Shown one piece after another: positions 1-9,059 of a stretch of 64,000 nt of DNA. Origin of the DNA: Haloprofundus salinisoli (lineage in GTDB: Archaea > Halobacteriota > Halobacteria > Halobacteriales > Haloferacaceae). A program made the position numbers and the translations under genes. The notes below the pieces were generated by a model. That model saw only the letters and a list, made by a program, of their open reading frames with translations. It ran no database searches and was not told the origin of the DNA. The stretch is taken from assembly GCF_020097815.1 (NCBI RefSeq), contig NZ_CP083663.1:1488001-1552000 (forward strand). The letters run 5' to 3'. Every line of letters begins with the position of its first letter. Position 1 is the first letter of the stretch.

Positions 1-415
1 CCCGGCGAGCGTCGTCGAGACGCACCCCGTCGGTGATGGCTCCGTTGACCACGCCGCCGTCACCGACGGGGGCGAGTCGAGTACCGCGAAGCAAGTCTCG
101 TCGGCGCCACAGCGGGCATCTGACGGCGGAACGGTTCCCGCAGAACGCGGCGAAAACGGAACGCCGGACCTCGACGAGTCCGCCGACTTCGACGACCCGT
201 GGGCCGCCGAGGCGTTTCTCGACTCGCTCGACTGGAGCGCCTACGGGACGACACCGGAGAAACTCAGAGACGGCCTCGAACTCGTGTCGGCCCGCGAGCA
301 GGTGTGGGTGATGCCCGGTCTCCCGTTCATCGTCCCGATGTTCGTCGGCCTGCTCGTCGCGCTCGTCTACGGCGACATCCTGTTCGGCCTGCTCGGCGCG
401 GTCGGACTGGTGTGA
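1..415 (+). CDS. pibD: Prepilin/preflagellin peptidase, C-terminal part (5' truncated by window edge)
   Basis: The reading frame is already open at base 2 and ends at TGA 413-415, so only about 137 C-terminal residues are visible. They form an acidic, low-complexity linker, then a short conserved-looking segment (near [16 protein letters not shown]) and one hydrophobic membrane segment running to the C-terminus ([18 protein letters not shown], then a YGD motif). This architecture matches the end of haloarchaeal A24-family prepilin peptidases, which cleave class III signal peptides of pilins and archaellins at the cytoplasmic face of the membrane. The catalytic aspartates of the N-terminal part are off-window and cannot be checked. 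hisI follows 49 bp later. Identification rests on recalled family appearance, so it is likely rather than certain. Confidence 0.65.
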   Translation, partial: PASVVETHPVGDGSVDHAAVTDGGESSTAKQVSSAPQRASDGGTVPAERGENGTPDLDESADFDDPWAAEAFLDSLDWSAYGTTPEKLRDGLELVSAREQVWVMPGLPFIVPMFVGLLVALVYGDILFGLLGAVGLV

Positions 416-464
416 CCGTCGAAAACGCACAAGACATATCGGCCGGACCCGCTTCTGTGCGACT

Positions 465-824
465 ATGACCGTCGACGTGGACTTCGGCGAGGACGGCCTC
501 GTCCCCGCCGTCGCCCAGGACGCAGACTCCGGCGAGGTGTTGATGCTGGCGTACGTCTCGCCCGAAGCGCTCGAACGCACCCGGGAGACGGGCCGCGCGC
601 ACTACTACTCGCGCAGCCGCGACGAACTCTGGGAGAAGGGTGCGACGAGCGGCCACACCCAAGATGTGAAAGAAGTCCGCGTCGACTGCGACGCCGACAC
701 GCTGCTGTATCTCGTCGACCAGTCCGGCGGCGCGTGCCACACCGGCCACCGCTCCTGTTTCTACCGGACCGTCGACGGCGAGAGCGTCGGCGAACGCGTG
801 TTCGACCCCGACGAGGTCTACTGA
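465..824 (+). CDS. hisI: Phosphoribosyl-AMP cyclohydrolase
   Basis: A 119-residue protein, the usual size for monofunctional HisI. It opens the purine ring of phosphoribosyl-AMP in step 3 of histidine biosynthesis. Family signatures are plain: the [18 protein letters not shown] stretch near residues 46-63, the metal-binding D74-C75-D76-x-D78 cluster, and the zinc cysteines C91 and C98 in the [14 protein letters not shown] region. There is no fused HisE (phosphoribosyl-ATP pyrophosphatase) domain. The next gene begins 3 bp after the stop, suggesting co-transcription. No other his gene is in the window, which fits the scattered histidine genes of haloarchaea. Confidence 0.97.
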   Translation: MTVDVDFGEDGLVPAVAQDADSGEVLMLAYVSPEALERTRETGRAHYYSRSRDELWEKGATSGHTQDVKEVRVDCDADTLLYLVDQSGGACHTGHRSCFYRTVDGESVGERVFDPDEVY

Positions 825-827
825 GCT

Positions 828-2054
828 ATGACCGACACGGACCACCCGGCGACCGGCGAGAGCGGCGAACCCGGCGTCGCCGTCGACTCGCCTACGGACC
901 CCTCGAACGCCGAGGCGGTCGCCGACGAACTCGAAGCCGCGTTCGACGCTCGTCGAGACGCCGAGGCGGCGGTCACCGACGCGGGAACGGAGACCGTCGA
1001 GTCGGTCGCCGACGCCTACGACCGAGCGTTGGCACTTCTGGACCGCTACGAGGACCGTGCGACCGGCACCGGTGACTTCGGCGCGTTCGTCGAGTTCGAG
1101 CGGAAGTTCCTCGAACTCGTCGAGGGGGTCGACGACGACGCTCCCGCCGCCGACGCGTTCGACGCGGCCAACGACATCCTCGACCGTCGCCGCCTGAGCC
1201 AGAGACATTTCGACGCTGCCCGCGACGCACTCGATACCGCCGCCGACGTCGCCGCATTACTGGAGGAACGAGACGCCGCCCGCGAGCGACACCGGACCGC
1301 GACCCGCGACGCCGAGCGGTGTCTCTCGAACGTCGATAAGCGTCTCTCGGAACTCCGACGCCTCGAACGACTCGGCGAGGCCGACCTCGACGCTCCGGTC
1401 GACCGGCTTCGGGAGCCGATCCGGGCGTACAACGACGCCGTCGGCGAAGCGTTCGAGGCGTACAAAGGCGACGCGAGCGCCCGCGACGCGCTCTCGTTCG
1501 TCTCGACGGCCGCAGGGTATCCGTTAATCGACTACGACGCGCCGCCCGCCGACCTCCGCGAGTACGTCGCGTCGGCCGACGTGGGCGCGGAACCGATTCC
1601 GGACCTGCTGGAGTACGCCGACTACTCGAACTCGAAGCTCTCGCACTTCGTCGCCGACCCGGCGGAGCTGAAGGCGCGCGTCGCGGTGAACCGAACCTAT
1701 CTGGATCGCCTCGACGGCGGGCCGCTGACGGTGTCGTGGCCGCCGCCGCCGGCCGCCGAGTTCCGATGTCTGGTCCCCGAGCTCGTCTCGGTCGTCTCGC
1801 GGTTCGCCCCCGAGGAGGTCGTCGCTCGGTGTCGAGAGCTTCGGTATCTGGTCGAGAACGACGACTACGACCGTCTCCGGACGGCGGCGGCGGCCCGCGG
1901 GTCGCTCACCGAGGCCGAACAGGCGAAACTCCAGCGCGGCGAAGTGACCGCGTCGCTCGATGCGTTCCGTACGTCTCGTGACCGGCTGCGTACGACGCTG
2001 GACCGGCACGGCTACGACTCGGAAGCGCCGCTCGACGTCTCCTCGTCGGCGTAA
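828..2054 (+). CDS. Conserved haloarchaeal coiled-coil protein of unknown function
   Basis: A 408-residue, strongly acidic soluble protein with no signal peptide or membrane segment. Residues 30-250 are mostly Ala/Glu/Arg/Leu/Asp with heptad-like spacing, indicating long coiled coils (for example ALLEERDAARERHRTATRDAE). The C-terminal third is more globular (YADYSNSKLSHF and the following VNRTYLDRLDGGPLTVSWPP area). It starts 3 bp after hisI, so the two are probably one transcript, although no functional link to histidine synthesis is visible. I recognise no enzymatic motif; a structural or DNA-organising role would be a guess. Confidence 0.85.
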   Translation: MTDTDHPATGESGEPGVAVDSPTDPSNAEAVADELEAAFDARRDAEAAVTDAGTETVESVADAYDRALALLDRYEDRATGTGDFGAFVEFERKFLELVEGVDDDAPAADAFDAANDILDRRRLSQRHFDAARDALDTAADVAALLEERDAARERHRTATRDAERCLSNVDKRLSELRRLERLGEADLDAPVDRLREPIRAYNDAVGEAFEAYKGDASARDALSFVSTAAGYPLIDYDAPPADLREYVASADVGAEPIPDLLEYADYSNSKLSHFVADPAELKARVAVNRTYLDRLDGGPLTVSWPPPPAAEFRCLVPELVSVVSRFAPEEVVARCRELRYLVENDDYDRLRTAAAARGSLTEAEQAKLQRGEVTASLDAFRTSRDRLRTTLDRHGYDSEAPLDVSSSA

Positions 2055-2093
2055 CCCGGCTCAGTACTCTCTCCTCGGTAGTTGTCGTTCGAT

Positions 2094-3458
2094 TCAGGGG
2101 TCCGGAAGCGCCGCCGTCAGCGCCGAGCGGGCGTCCTCGGCTAACGCCTCGGCGCGGTTGGTCTCGCGGGCCTCCGCGTAGATTCGGACTTTGGGCTCGG
2201 TGCCGGAGGGGCGGACGAGCACCCACGCGTCGCCGTAGTCGAGGCGGTAGCCGTCGATGATGTTCGGGTCGGCGTCCGCTCTCTCGGCGTACTTCTCGGC
2301 GGCGGCGAGCATCGCGTTCAGCTCGGCTTCCGTGTCGTACACGAGGTTGACGCGGACGTTGTGGTAGTCGGTGTACGGCGCGACGATCTCGGAGGGCGGT
2401 TTCTCGGCGACGAGTTCGAGGAACTTCGCGCCGATGAACGCGCCGTCGCGGACGAGGCGGTAGTCGGGGAAGAAGACGCCGCCGTTGCCCTCGCCGGCGA
2501 CGGGAACCGTCTCGCCTTCGGCCCACAGCTCTCGAATTCGGGTGATGAGGTTCGTGCTGCCGATGGGCGTCAGTTCGAGGGTCGCGCCCACGTCGTTGCA
2601 GACGTCGACGAGCCGCTGGGAGACGTTGACCGCGGCGACGGTCGTGTCGCCCTTCGAGAGGCCGGCGGCCGAAAGCGCCGCCAGCGAGGCGTCGCCCTCG
2701 ATGTACCCGCCGCGTTCGTCGAAGAAGATGGCCCGGTCGGCGTCGCCGTCGTGGGCGATTCCCACGTCGGCGTCGGCCGCGCGGACCAGTCGTCCGAGGT
2801 CGCCGAGGTTCTTCTCGACGGGCTCGGGTTTCCGTCCCGGGAAGTGGCCGTCGGCCTGCCCGTTGACGGTCACGACCTCGCAGCCGAGTTCGCGGTAGAA
2901 GTCGGGGCTGGTGAGCGCGCCCGCGCCGTGGCCGGGGTCGAGCGCGACTCTGAGGCCGGCGGCGGCGATCTTCTCGCGGTCGACGGTGGCGAGCATCTCG
3001 TCGACGTAGTCGCGGTTCGCCGACTCGACGCGCCGCGTCTCGCCGACCTCGTCCCACGCGACGGTGTCGAACTCCTCGGCGAGGATGTGGTCTTCGATGC
3101 GTTCGAGCCGTTCGACGACGAGTTCGACGCCGTCGGGACCGACCAGTTTGACGCCGTTGTACTCCGGCGGGTTGTGCGAGGCCGTGATGACGATGCCCGG
3201 CACGCCCTCGACTTCGCAGTAGCGCGTCACCGCCGGCGTCGGCGTGACGCCGAGGCGGTCGACGTCGACGCCGACGCTCGCCAGTCCGCTGGCGGCGGCG
3301 TTCGAGAACAACTCGCCCGTCGTCCGAGTGTCGCGTGCGATGGCGGCACGGTCGACTTTCCACACCGTCCCGGCGGCTTTCGCCACTCGGAGCACGAACT
3401 CGGGGGTGAGCTGTTCGTTCGCCACCCCGCGTGTCCCACTCGACCCGAACAACTTCAT
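2094..3458 (-). CDS. glmM: Phosphoglucosamine mutase / phosphomannomutase family
   Basis: A 454-residue alpha-D-phosphohexomutase. The N-terminal GSSGTRGVAN signature, the phosphoserine loop ITASHNPPEYNG with catalytic Ser94, the metal loop HDGDADRA near residue 235, the sugar-specificity loop GEGNGG, and the C-terminal phosphate loop RPSGTEPKVRIY are all intact. GEGNGG and overall form fit archaeal GlmM (glucosamine-6-P to glucosamine-1-P, toward UDP-GlcNAc for glycoproteins), but archaeal members are often bifunctional with phosphomannomutase activity, so the substrate is inferred. It converges on the upstream plus-strand gene, leaving a 39-bp gap. Confidence 0.93.
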   Translation of the reverse strand: MKLFGSSGTRGVANEQLTPEFVLRVAKAAGTVWKVDRAAIARDTRTTGELFSNAAASGLASVGVDVDRLGVTPTPAVTRYCEVEGVPGIVITASHNPPEYNGVKLVGPDGVELVVERLERIEDHILAEEFDTVAWDEVGETRRVESANRDYVDEMLATVDREKIAAAGLRVALDPGHGAGALTSPDFYRELGCEVVTVNGQADGHFPGRKPEPVEKNLGDLGRLVRAADADVGIAHDGDADRAIFFDERGGYIEGDASLAALSAAGLSKGDTTVAAVNVSQRLVDVCNDVGATLELTPIGSTNLITRIRELWAEGETVPVAGEGNGGVFFPDYRLVRDGAFIGAKFLELVAEKPPSEIVAPYTDYHNVRVNLVYDTEAELNAMLAAAEKYAERADADPNIIDGYRLDYGDAWVLVRPSGTEPKVRIYAEARETNRAEALAEDARSALTAALPDP

Positions 3459-3542
3459 GAGCAGTTGCTCTTGCGGGCAGGAAGAAAGCCGTTCCGGAGA
3501 CGACTCACGAGACTGTCCGGGCGCGACGAACGTCGGGATGAG

Positions 3543-3863
3543 TTACCGTACCGCGTCGTCGCTGTCGCCGTCGAGTTTCGTCTGCGAGAGGGGGACGGCG
3601 GTCACCCCCGCGCCGTTGCCGCTCTTGTACGCGTAGATGACGACGCCGGCTTCCTCGTCGACGGCCCGCTTCAGCGTCCCGCTGAAGCCGGCGTCGCGGG
3701 GCCGGGCCGAGGCGAACCTGAGCTCGCGGTCGTTCTCGCCGGCCGCCTCGGCGTCGTCGGAGGCCTCGGAGCCGGCAGTTCCGGCGGATGTGGCGGACTC
3801 GACCGGTTGGAACCGGTCGCTCACGTCTTCGTCTGCGTCGTGGAGGGAGTCGAACAGACCCAT
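3543..3863 (-). CDS. Small conserved acidic protein of unknown function
   Basis: About 106 residues starting at MGLFDSLHDADEDVSDRF. An in-frame ATG five codons upstream exists, but MGLFDSL is a more typical start. The N-terminal half is low-complexity Ala/Glu/Ser. The C-terminal half (ARPRDAGFSGTLKRAVDEEAGVVIYAYKSGNG) looks folded. No motif gives a function. It sits between the mutase and the dihydrolipoyl dehydrogenase gene, all on the minus strand, so it could be read through from the oxoacid dehydrogenase operon. Confidence 0.75.
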   Translation of the reverse strand: MGLFDSLHDADEDVSDRFQPVESATSAGTAGSEASDDAEAAGENDRELRFASARPRDAGFSGTLKRAVDEEAGVVIYAYKSGNGAGVTAVPLSQTKLDGDSDDAVR

Positions 3864-3905
3864 GCGCGACACGCGCACCGACCCGTCAAAAAACTGCGTG
3901 TTCGC

Positions 3906-5333
3906 TCAGCGGTTCAGTGTGTGAATCGCCTGTCCCTCGGCGTTCTCGGCGGCCTCCTGCACCACTTCGGCGAGCGTCGGGTGCGTGTGGATGGTCGCCG
4001 CGACGTCTTCGAGCGTCGCGCCCATCTCGACGGCGAGCGCGACTTCGGCGATGAGTTCGGACGCCTCGGGACCGACGATCTGGCCGCCGAGGATAAAGCC
4101 CGAATCCTCGTCGGCGACGAGGCGACAGAACCCCTCGGTGTGGCCCGTGGTCATCGCGCGTCCGCTGGCGTTGAACGGCATCTGGCCGACGACCGGCGTG
4201 AAGCCGGCTTCCTCGGCCTCGGCTTCCGTCATCCCGACCGTGGCGATTTCGGGGTCGGTGAAGACGGCCGCCGGGACGGCCTGATAGTCGAGCGCCGCGG
4301 GTTCGCCCGCGATGACTTCGGCGGCGACGATGCCCTCCTTGAACGCCTTGTGCGCGAGCATCGGTTCGCCGGCGACGTCGCCGACGGCGAAGATGTGGTC
4401 GATCTCCGTCCGCGCGTAGTCGTCGGTTTCGAGAAAACCCCGCTCGTTGGGTTCGAGGCCGATGGCGTCGAGCCCCAGCGTGTCGGTGACGGGCGAGCGC
4501 CCGACGGCGACGAGCACCTTGTCGGCGGGGTACGTCGACTCCTCTCCGTCTTCGGTCTCGGTGACGACGGTGATGCCGCCGTCGCTCGACTCGCGCCACT
4601 CCGACGCGCCTTCGCCGAACTGAAAGTCGACACCGAGGTCCTTCGCGCGGCGCTTGACGACCGTCGAAATGTCGTCTTCGTACGTCGGGAGCACGTCGTC
4701 GAGCATCTCGACGACCGTCACGTCGGTGCCGAGTTTGGCGAACACCGTCGAGAGCTCCATCCCGATGTAGCCCGCGCCGACGACGACGAGTCGCTCGGGA
4801 ATCGAGTCCATGTCGAGCGCCTCCTTCGACCCGATGACCGGGTCGTCGGCGTAGTCGAAGTTCGGAATCTGGATGGTTCGACTGCCGGTGGCGACGACGC
4901 AGGAGTCGAACTCGATGCTCTCGCTGCCCTGGCCCTCGCCGCCGTGGGCGACGCGGACGCTGTTCTCGTCTTTGAACGTTGCCGTTCCCTTTACGAGGTT
5001 GACGCCGTTTGCCTTACACAGTTTCTCGACGCCGCCGGTGAGGCGGTCGACGATGCCGTCCTTCCAGTCGACCATCTGCGCCATGTCGACGGCGGGGTCG
5101 GCGTGGATGCCCATCTCCTCGGCGTGGCTCGCCTCGTGGGCGAGGTCCGCGCCGGTGATGAGCGCCTTCGAGGGGACACAGCCGCGGTTGAGACAGACGC
5201 CGCCGTAGTCGTCCTTCTCGACGAGCGTCGTGTCGAGGCCGCGCTGTGCGGCGCGGATGGCGGCCACGTAGCCGCCCGGTCCGCCGCCGATGACCAGTAC
5301 GTCCGTTCCGGTTGAGATGTCTCCGACGACCAT
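3906..5333 (-). CDS. lpd: Dihydrolipoyl dehydrogenase (E3)
   Basis: A 475-residue flavoprotein disulfide reductase, normal length for E3. It reoxidises dihydrolipoamide on E2 and passes electrons to NAD+. Visible features are the FAD-binding GGGPGG loop at residues 16-21, the redox disulfide C47-x4-C52 (GGVCLNRGCVPSK), the NAD-binding GAGYIGMELS region, the FAD-binding FAVGDVAGEPMLAH segment, and the C-terminal catalytic His-Glu dyad in HTHPTLAE (near H451/E456). It is the last gene of the E1alpha-E1beta-E2-E3 operon, 4 bp after E2. Haloarchaea usually oxidise pyruvate with a ferredoxin-dependent enzyme, so the complex probably acts on branched-chain or other 2-oxoacids. Confidence 0.97.
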   Translation of the reverse strand: MVVGDISTGTDVLVIGGGPGGYVAAIRAAQRGLDTTLVEKDDYGGVCLNRGCVPSKALITGADLAHEASHAEEMGIHADPAVDMAQMVDWKDGIVDRLTGGVEKLCKANGVNLVKGTATFKDENSVRVAHGGEGQGSESIEFDSCVVATGSRTIQIPNFDYADDPVIGSKEALDMDSIPERLVVVGAGYIGMELSTVFAKLGTDVTVVEMLDDVLPTYEDDISTVVKRRAKDLGVDFQFGEGASEWRESSDGGITVVTETEDGEESTYPADKVLVAVGRSPVTDTLGLDAIGLEPNERGFLETDDYARTEIDHIFAVGDVAGEPMLAHKAFKEGIVAAEVIAGEPAALDYQAVPAAVFTDPEIATVGMTEAEAEEAGFTPVVGQMPFNASGRAMTTGHTEGFCRLVADEDSGFILGGQIVGPEASELIAEVALAVEMGATLEDVAATIHTHPTLAEVVQEAAENAEGQAIHTLNR

Positions 5334-5337
5334 GAGA

Positions 5338-6960
5338 TTATTCGAGTAGCAGGAGTTTGGGGTTACGGAGGTACTCCATCACCGTGTTCGTGAACGCTGC
5401 GGCGTCCGCGCCGTCGATGACGCGGTGGTCGATGGAGAGCGACAGCGGCAGCGTCTCCGTGGCGACGACGTCGTCGCCGTCTACGACCGGCCGCTTTTCG
5501 ATGCCACCGAGTCCGAGGATGGCCGTTTCGGGGTAGTTGATTATCGGCGTGGCGTACTCGCCGCCGATGGCCCCGAAGTTCGTGATGGTGAACGTCCCGC
5601 CCTGCATCTCCTCGCGGGTCACTTTGCGCTCGCGGGCGCGGGAGGCGAGGTCGTTCACCTCCCGCGAGAGCTGCAGAATGGACTTCTTGTCGACGTTCTT
5701 CACGACGGGCACCATCAGCCCGGCGTCCGTCGCCACCGCGATGCCGATGTTGTACTCGTCCTTGACGAGTATCTCGGCGTTCTCGGGGTCGGACTCGTCG
5801 AGCGTCGAGTTCAGTATCGGGTGCTCGCGTAACCCGGCGACGATGGCCTTCATCACGAACGGCATGTACGTGAGCTTCACGTCGCGCTCGGCGGCGAGCT
5901 CCTTGTACTCCGCGCGCACGTCGACGAGTTCGTCGACGACGGTCGTATCGTGGTGGGTGACGTGCGGGGCGGTGTACAGCGACTTCTCCATCTGTTGGCC
6001 GATGGTGCGCCGGACGCCCCGATACGGGATGCGTTCGGCGACACCGTCTTCGGTGGCGTCCGTCGCGGACGCGCCTTCGGCCTCGCTCGCTTCCGCCGCC
6101 TCGGCGTCGGCCTGCACCTCGGCTTCGCGCGCCTCGCGCTGAGCCTGCGCGTACTGCGTCACGGCTTCGGGCGTGACGAACGCCTGGCCGTCGCGCGTCT
6201 CGTCGGTCGGCACGTCGTCGATGTTTATACTCTCCTCTTCGGCCATGCGGCGCGTCGCGGGCGCGGCGAGCGTCCGGTCGCGCCCGGCGGCCTCCACGCT
6301 CGCAGCCGACCCGTCGACGGATTCTCCGTCGTCGCGTCGGCTCACGGCCGATTTCTTCTCGCCGATAGCGGTTTCGCGCGGGCCCGAATCGCTTCCTTCG
6401 ACGTCGCTGTCCATCCGGCCGTTGGCGGCCGTCTGGACGTCTGCGTCGGTGACGCGACCACCGGGGCCGCTGCCGTCGACGGACTGTATGTCGACGTTCA
6501 GTTCGCGCGCGAGGCGGCGGGCGCTCGGCGCGGCGAAGACGCGACCCTTCGGCGTCTCGGCCTTTCGGTCGGCGCTCTTCTCGGCGGACTCGCCGGCGAC
6601 GGCTTCTCCGTCGCCTTCGCCGACCGCCTCGTCGCCGGTTTCGCGCTCGTCGGCCTCGCTCTCTTGAGCCTCCATCTCCGCGGAGGCGCGCTCCTCGTCC
6701 GCTGCTTCGTCGCCCTCACCCTCGACTTCGAAGGTGATGATGACGTCGCCGACGGGGACGATTTCGCCCTCTTCGGCGAGCAGTTCCTTCACCGTCCCGT
6801 TGTACGGCGACGGCACCTCAACGAGCGCCTTGTCCGTCTCCACCTCGGCGACCGCCTGGTCCTCGGTGACGGTGTCGCCGGGCTCGACGAGCCACGAGAC
6901 GAGTTCGCCTTCGGCGACGCCCTCGCCGACGTCGGGTAGTTTGAACTCCTTGACTCCCAT
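5338..6960 (-). CDS. pdhC: 2-oxoacid dehydrogenase complex E2 (lipoyl acyltransferase)
   Basis: 540 residues. In order: one N-terminal lipoyl domain with the lipoylated lysine K44 in ETDKA; an acidic linker (about 80-135); a peripheral subunit-binding domain (about 141-176, AAPSARRLARELNVD, GPGGRVTDADV); a second basic/Ser-rich linker; a second, degenerate binding-domain-like segment (about 230-267, AAPATRRMAEEESINIDDV, FVTPEAV); another acidic linker; and the acyltransferase core (about 310-540) with the catalytic DHRVIDG motif near H512/D516. E2 forms the complex core and carries acyl groups from E1 to CoA. It lies 3 bp after E1beta and 4 bp before E3. The doubled binding domain is unusual. 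Confidence 0.95.
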   Translation of the reverse strand: MGVKEFKLPDVGEGVAEGELVSWLVEPGDTVTEDQAVAEVETDKALVEVPSPYNGTVKELLAEEGEIVPVGDVIITFEVEGEGDEAADEERASAEMEAQESEADERETGDEAVGEGDGEAVAGESAEKSADRKAETPKGRVFAAPSARRLARELNVDIQSVDGSGPGGRVTDADVQTAANGRMDSDVEGSDSGPRETAIGEKKSAVSRRDDGESVDGSAASVEAAGRDRTLAAPATRRMAEEESINIDDVPTDETRDGQAFVTPEAVTQYAQAQREAREAEVQADAEAAEASEAEGASATDATEDGVAERIPYRGVRRTIGQQMEKSLYTAPHVTHHDTTVVDELVDVRAEYKELAAERDVKLTYMPFVMKAIVAGLREHPILNSTLDESDPENAEILVKDEYNIGIAVATDAGLMVPVVKNVDKKSILQLSREVNDLASRARERKVTREEMQGGTFTITNFGAIGGEYATPIINYPETAILGLGGIEKRPVVDGDDVVATETLPLSLSIDHRVIDGADAAAFTNTVMEYLRNPKLLLLE

Positions 6961-6963
6961 CGG

Positions 6964-7956
6964 TTAGAACTCCACCGCGTTGCGGATACCTTCTTCGACG
7001 CGCGCGGCGTTCGGGAGGTAGTAGTCCTCCAGCGCGTACAGCGGGTACGGCACGTCGTAGCCGGTGACGCGCTCGACCGGCGCTTCCTGGTACAGAAGCG
7101 CCTCCTCCTGGATGATGGAGGTGATTTCGCCGCCGAGGCCGCCGGATTTCGGGGCCTCGTGAACGACGACGGCGCGGCCGGTCTTCTTGAACGAGTCGAC
7201 GATGGCCTCGCGGTCCAGCGGCGAGACGGTGCGGAGGTCGACGACTTCGATGTCGATTTCGCCTTCGAGGTTCTCGGCGGCCTCCATCGTCGCGCGCGTC
7301 ATCGCGCCGTAGGTGAACACGGAGACGTCCGACCCCTCGCGGCGGACCGCGGCCTCGCCGATGGGCACCGTGTAGTCGTCTTCGGGGACTTCACCGCGGA
7401 ACGCGCGGTAGATGAGTTTCGGTTCGAGGAAGATCACGGGATCCGGATCTCGAATCGCGGAGATGAGAAGGCCCTTCGTGTCGTGCGGGGTCGACGGCAT
7501 GACGACCTTCAGGCCCGCCTCGTGCGCGTAGAACGCTTCTTTGGACTCGGAGTGGTGCTCGGGGGCGCGGATGCCGCCGCCGTACGGTGCGCGGAGCACC
7601 ATCGGCAGCGTGTAGCGACCGCGCGAGCGGGTCCGGAGCCGCGACATGTGGCTCACGATCTGGTCGAACCCGGGGTACATGAAGCCGGAGAACTGAATCT
7701 CCGGGACCGGTTTCATGCCGTAGGCGGCCATGCCGACGGCCGTGCCGATGATGCCGGACTCGGCCAGCGGCGTGTCGATGACTCGGTCGTCGCCGAACTC
7801 GTCCCAGAGCCCTTCGGTGGCCCGGAAGACGCCGCCGTTCTTGCCGACGTCCTCGCCGAGGACGACGACGTCGTCGTCCGCCTGCATTTCGGTGTAGAGA
7901 CCGTCCCGTACCGCCTGAACGAGCGTGAGGTTCTGCGATTGTGTTGCTTGTGCCAT
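6964..7956 (-). CDS. pdhB: 2-oxoacid dehydrogenase E1 component, beta subunit
   Basis: A 330-residue transketolase-like protein typical of heterotetrameric E1 beta subunits. Family stretches include VVLGEDVGKNGGVFRATEGL, DTPLAESGIIGTAVGMAAYG and RLRTRSRGRYTLPMVLRAPYGGGIRAPEHHSES, followed by a C-terminal transketolase domain (TVSPLDREAIVDSFKKTGRAVVVHEA). With E1alpha it binds thiamine diphosphate and decarboxylates the 2-oxoacid. Its start overlaps the E1alpha stop by one base, indicating translational coupling. The cytoplasmic complex needs lipoate, and lipA is encoded nearby at 11.2-12.1 kb. Confidence 0.96.
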   Translation of the reverse strand: MAQATQSQNLTLVQAVRDGLYTEMQADDDVVVLGEDVGKNGGVFRATEGLWDEFGDDRVIDTPLAESGIIGTAVGMAAYGMKPVPEIQFSGFMYPGFDQIVSHMSRLRTRSRGRYTLPMVLRAPYGGGIRAPEHHSESKEAFYAHEAGLKVVMPSTPHDTKGLLISAIRDPDPVIFLEPKLIYRAFRGEVPEDDYTVPIGEAAVRREGSDVSVFTYGAMTRATMEAAENLEGEIDIEVVDLRTVSPLDREAIVDSFKKTGRAVVVHEAPKSGGLGGEITSIIQEEALLYQEAPVERVTGYDVPYPLYALEDYYLPNAARVEEGIRNAVEF

Positions 7957-9059
7957 CAGTCTTCGAGGAAGGCTTCGTCGCCGTACTGTTCACGAATCGA
8001 TTCGAATTCGGCCATCTGCTCGCGGAGGTCGCGGGGCATCTCGGCGTAGACGTGCTCGAACATCTCGGTCGGCTCCGGTCGCTCGACCGACTCGGCGGCC
8101 TTGATGGCGTCCGCGACTTCCGCCTCGACCTCCTCGCGGATGGCGTCGACGGACTCGTCGTCGAGGCGGCCCGTCTCGCGGAGGAACGCCTCCAGCCGCG
8201 GGATGGGATCTTTCGCCTTCCACTTCTCGACCTCGTCGTCGTCGCGGTAGACCGTGGGGTCGTCCGCCGTCGTGTGCGCGCCGAAGCGGTACTGGACCGC
8301 CTCGATGAGCGTCGGGCGAAGCTGTCCCTCCTCCGGGTTCTTCGCCTTTTCGACGGCCGCGTTCGTCACCTGGTACACCGCCAGCGGGTCCATGCCGTCG
8401 ACCTGGACGCCGTCGATGCCGTAGGCGACGGCTTTCTGGGCGATGGTCTCGCTCGCGGTCTGCCGTTCGCGGGGCACCGAAATCGCCCACTGGTTGTTGT
8501 TACAGAAGAAGACGTTCGGCGTGTCGAAGACGCCCGCGAAGTTGACGCCCTCGTGGAAGTCCCCCTCGCTGGTCGCGCCGTCGCCGAAGTAACAGATAAA
8601 GGCCTTGTTCTCGCCTTTGAGCTTCGAGGCCCACGCCGCGCCCGTCGCGTGCGGAATCTGGCTGGCGATGGGGACGGCGACGGGGAAGATGTTGACGCCC
8701 TCGTCCATCTTGTTGCCGGCCTCGTGGCCCATCCAGTACAACAGCGTCTGCTTCAGCGGGAGGCCGCGGACGACCGCCGCGCCGTGTTCGCGGTAACTCG
8801 GGAACATCCAGTCGTCCTCCGCGAGCGCGAACGAACTGCCGATCTGCGCGCCCTCTTGGCCCGACAGCGGCGGGTACGTCCCCATCCGCCCCTGTCGCTG
8901 GAGGCTCACCGCGCGCTGGTCGAAATGCCGCGCCAACCGCATCTGCCGGTATATCTCGACGAACTCCTCGTCTTCGAGGTCGGGAACCTCACCGACGACG
9001 GAGCCGTCTTCGTCCAGTACCCGAACCATCTCGTCGGGGTCACGCTGTAACGTGCTCAC
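7956..9059 (-). CDS. pdhA: 2-oxoacid dehydrogenase E1 component, alpha subunit
   Basis: About 367 residues from a GTG start reading V-S-T-L-Q-R-D-P. An in-frame ATG at 9077 would add six residues (MQVGSP). I prefer GTG because close haloarchaeal homologues, as I recall them, begin with an S-x-LQRDP sequence and because an AGGTGG ribosome-site-like stretch lies just before it. The thiamine diphosphate motif runs from [13 protein letters not shown] to [11 protein letters not shown], and the phosphorylation-loop-like [20 protein letters not shown] region is present. It is the first gene of the four-gene operon, so the AT-rich block upstream should hold the promoter. Confidence 0.94.
   Translation of the reverse strand: MSTLQRDPDEMVRVLDEDGSVVGEVPDLEDEEFVEIYRQMRLARHFDQRAVSLQRQGRMGTYPPLSGQEGAQIGSSFALAEDDWMFPSYREHGAAVVRGLPLKQTLLYWMGHEAGNKMDEGVNIFPVAVPIASQIPHATGAAWASKLKGENKAFICYFGDGATSEGDFHEGVNFAGVFDTPNVFFCNNNQWAISVPRERQTASETIAQKAVAYGIDGVQVDGMDPLAVYQVTNAAVEKAKNPEEGQLRPTLIEAVQYRFGAHTTADDPTVYRDDDEVEKWKAKDPIPRLEAFLRETGRLDDESVDAIREEVEAEVADAIKAAESVERPEPTEMFEHVYAEMPRDLREQMAEFESIREQYGDEAFLED

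Noticed and set aside
2361-5315. A 984-codon plus-strand open frame
   Set aside because: It is antisense to the mutase and dihydrolipoyl dehydrogenase genes; high GC and Asp/Val/Arg codon bias remove stops. Its protein has no known domain.
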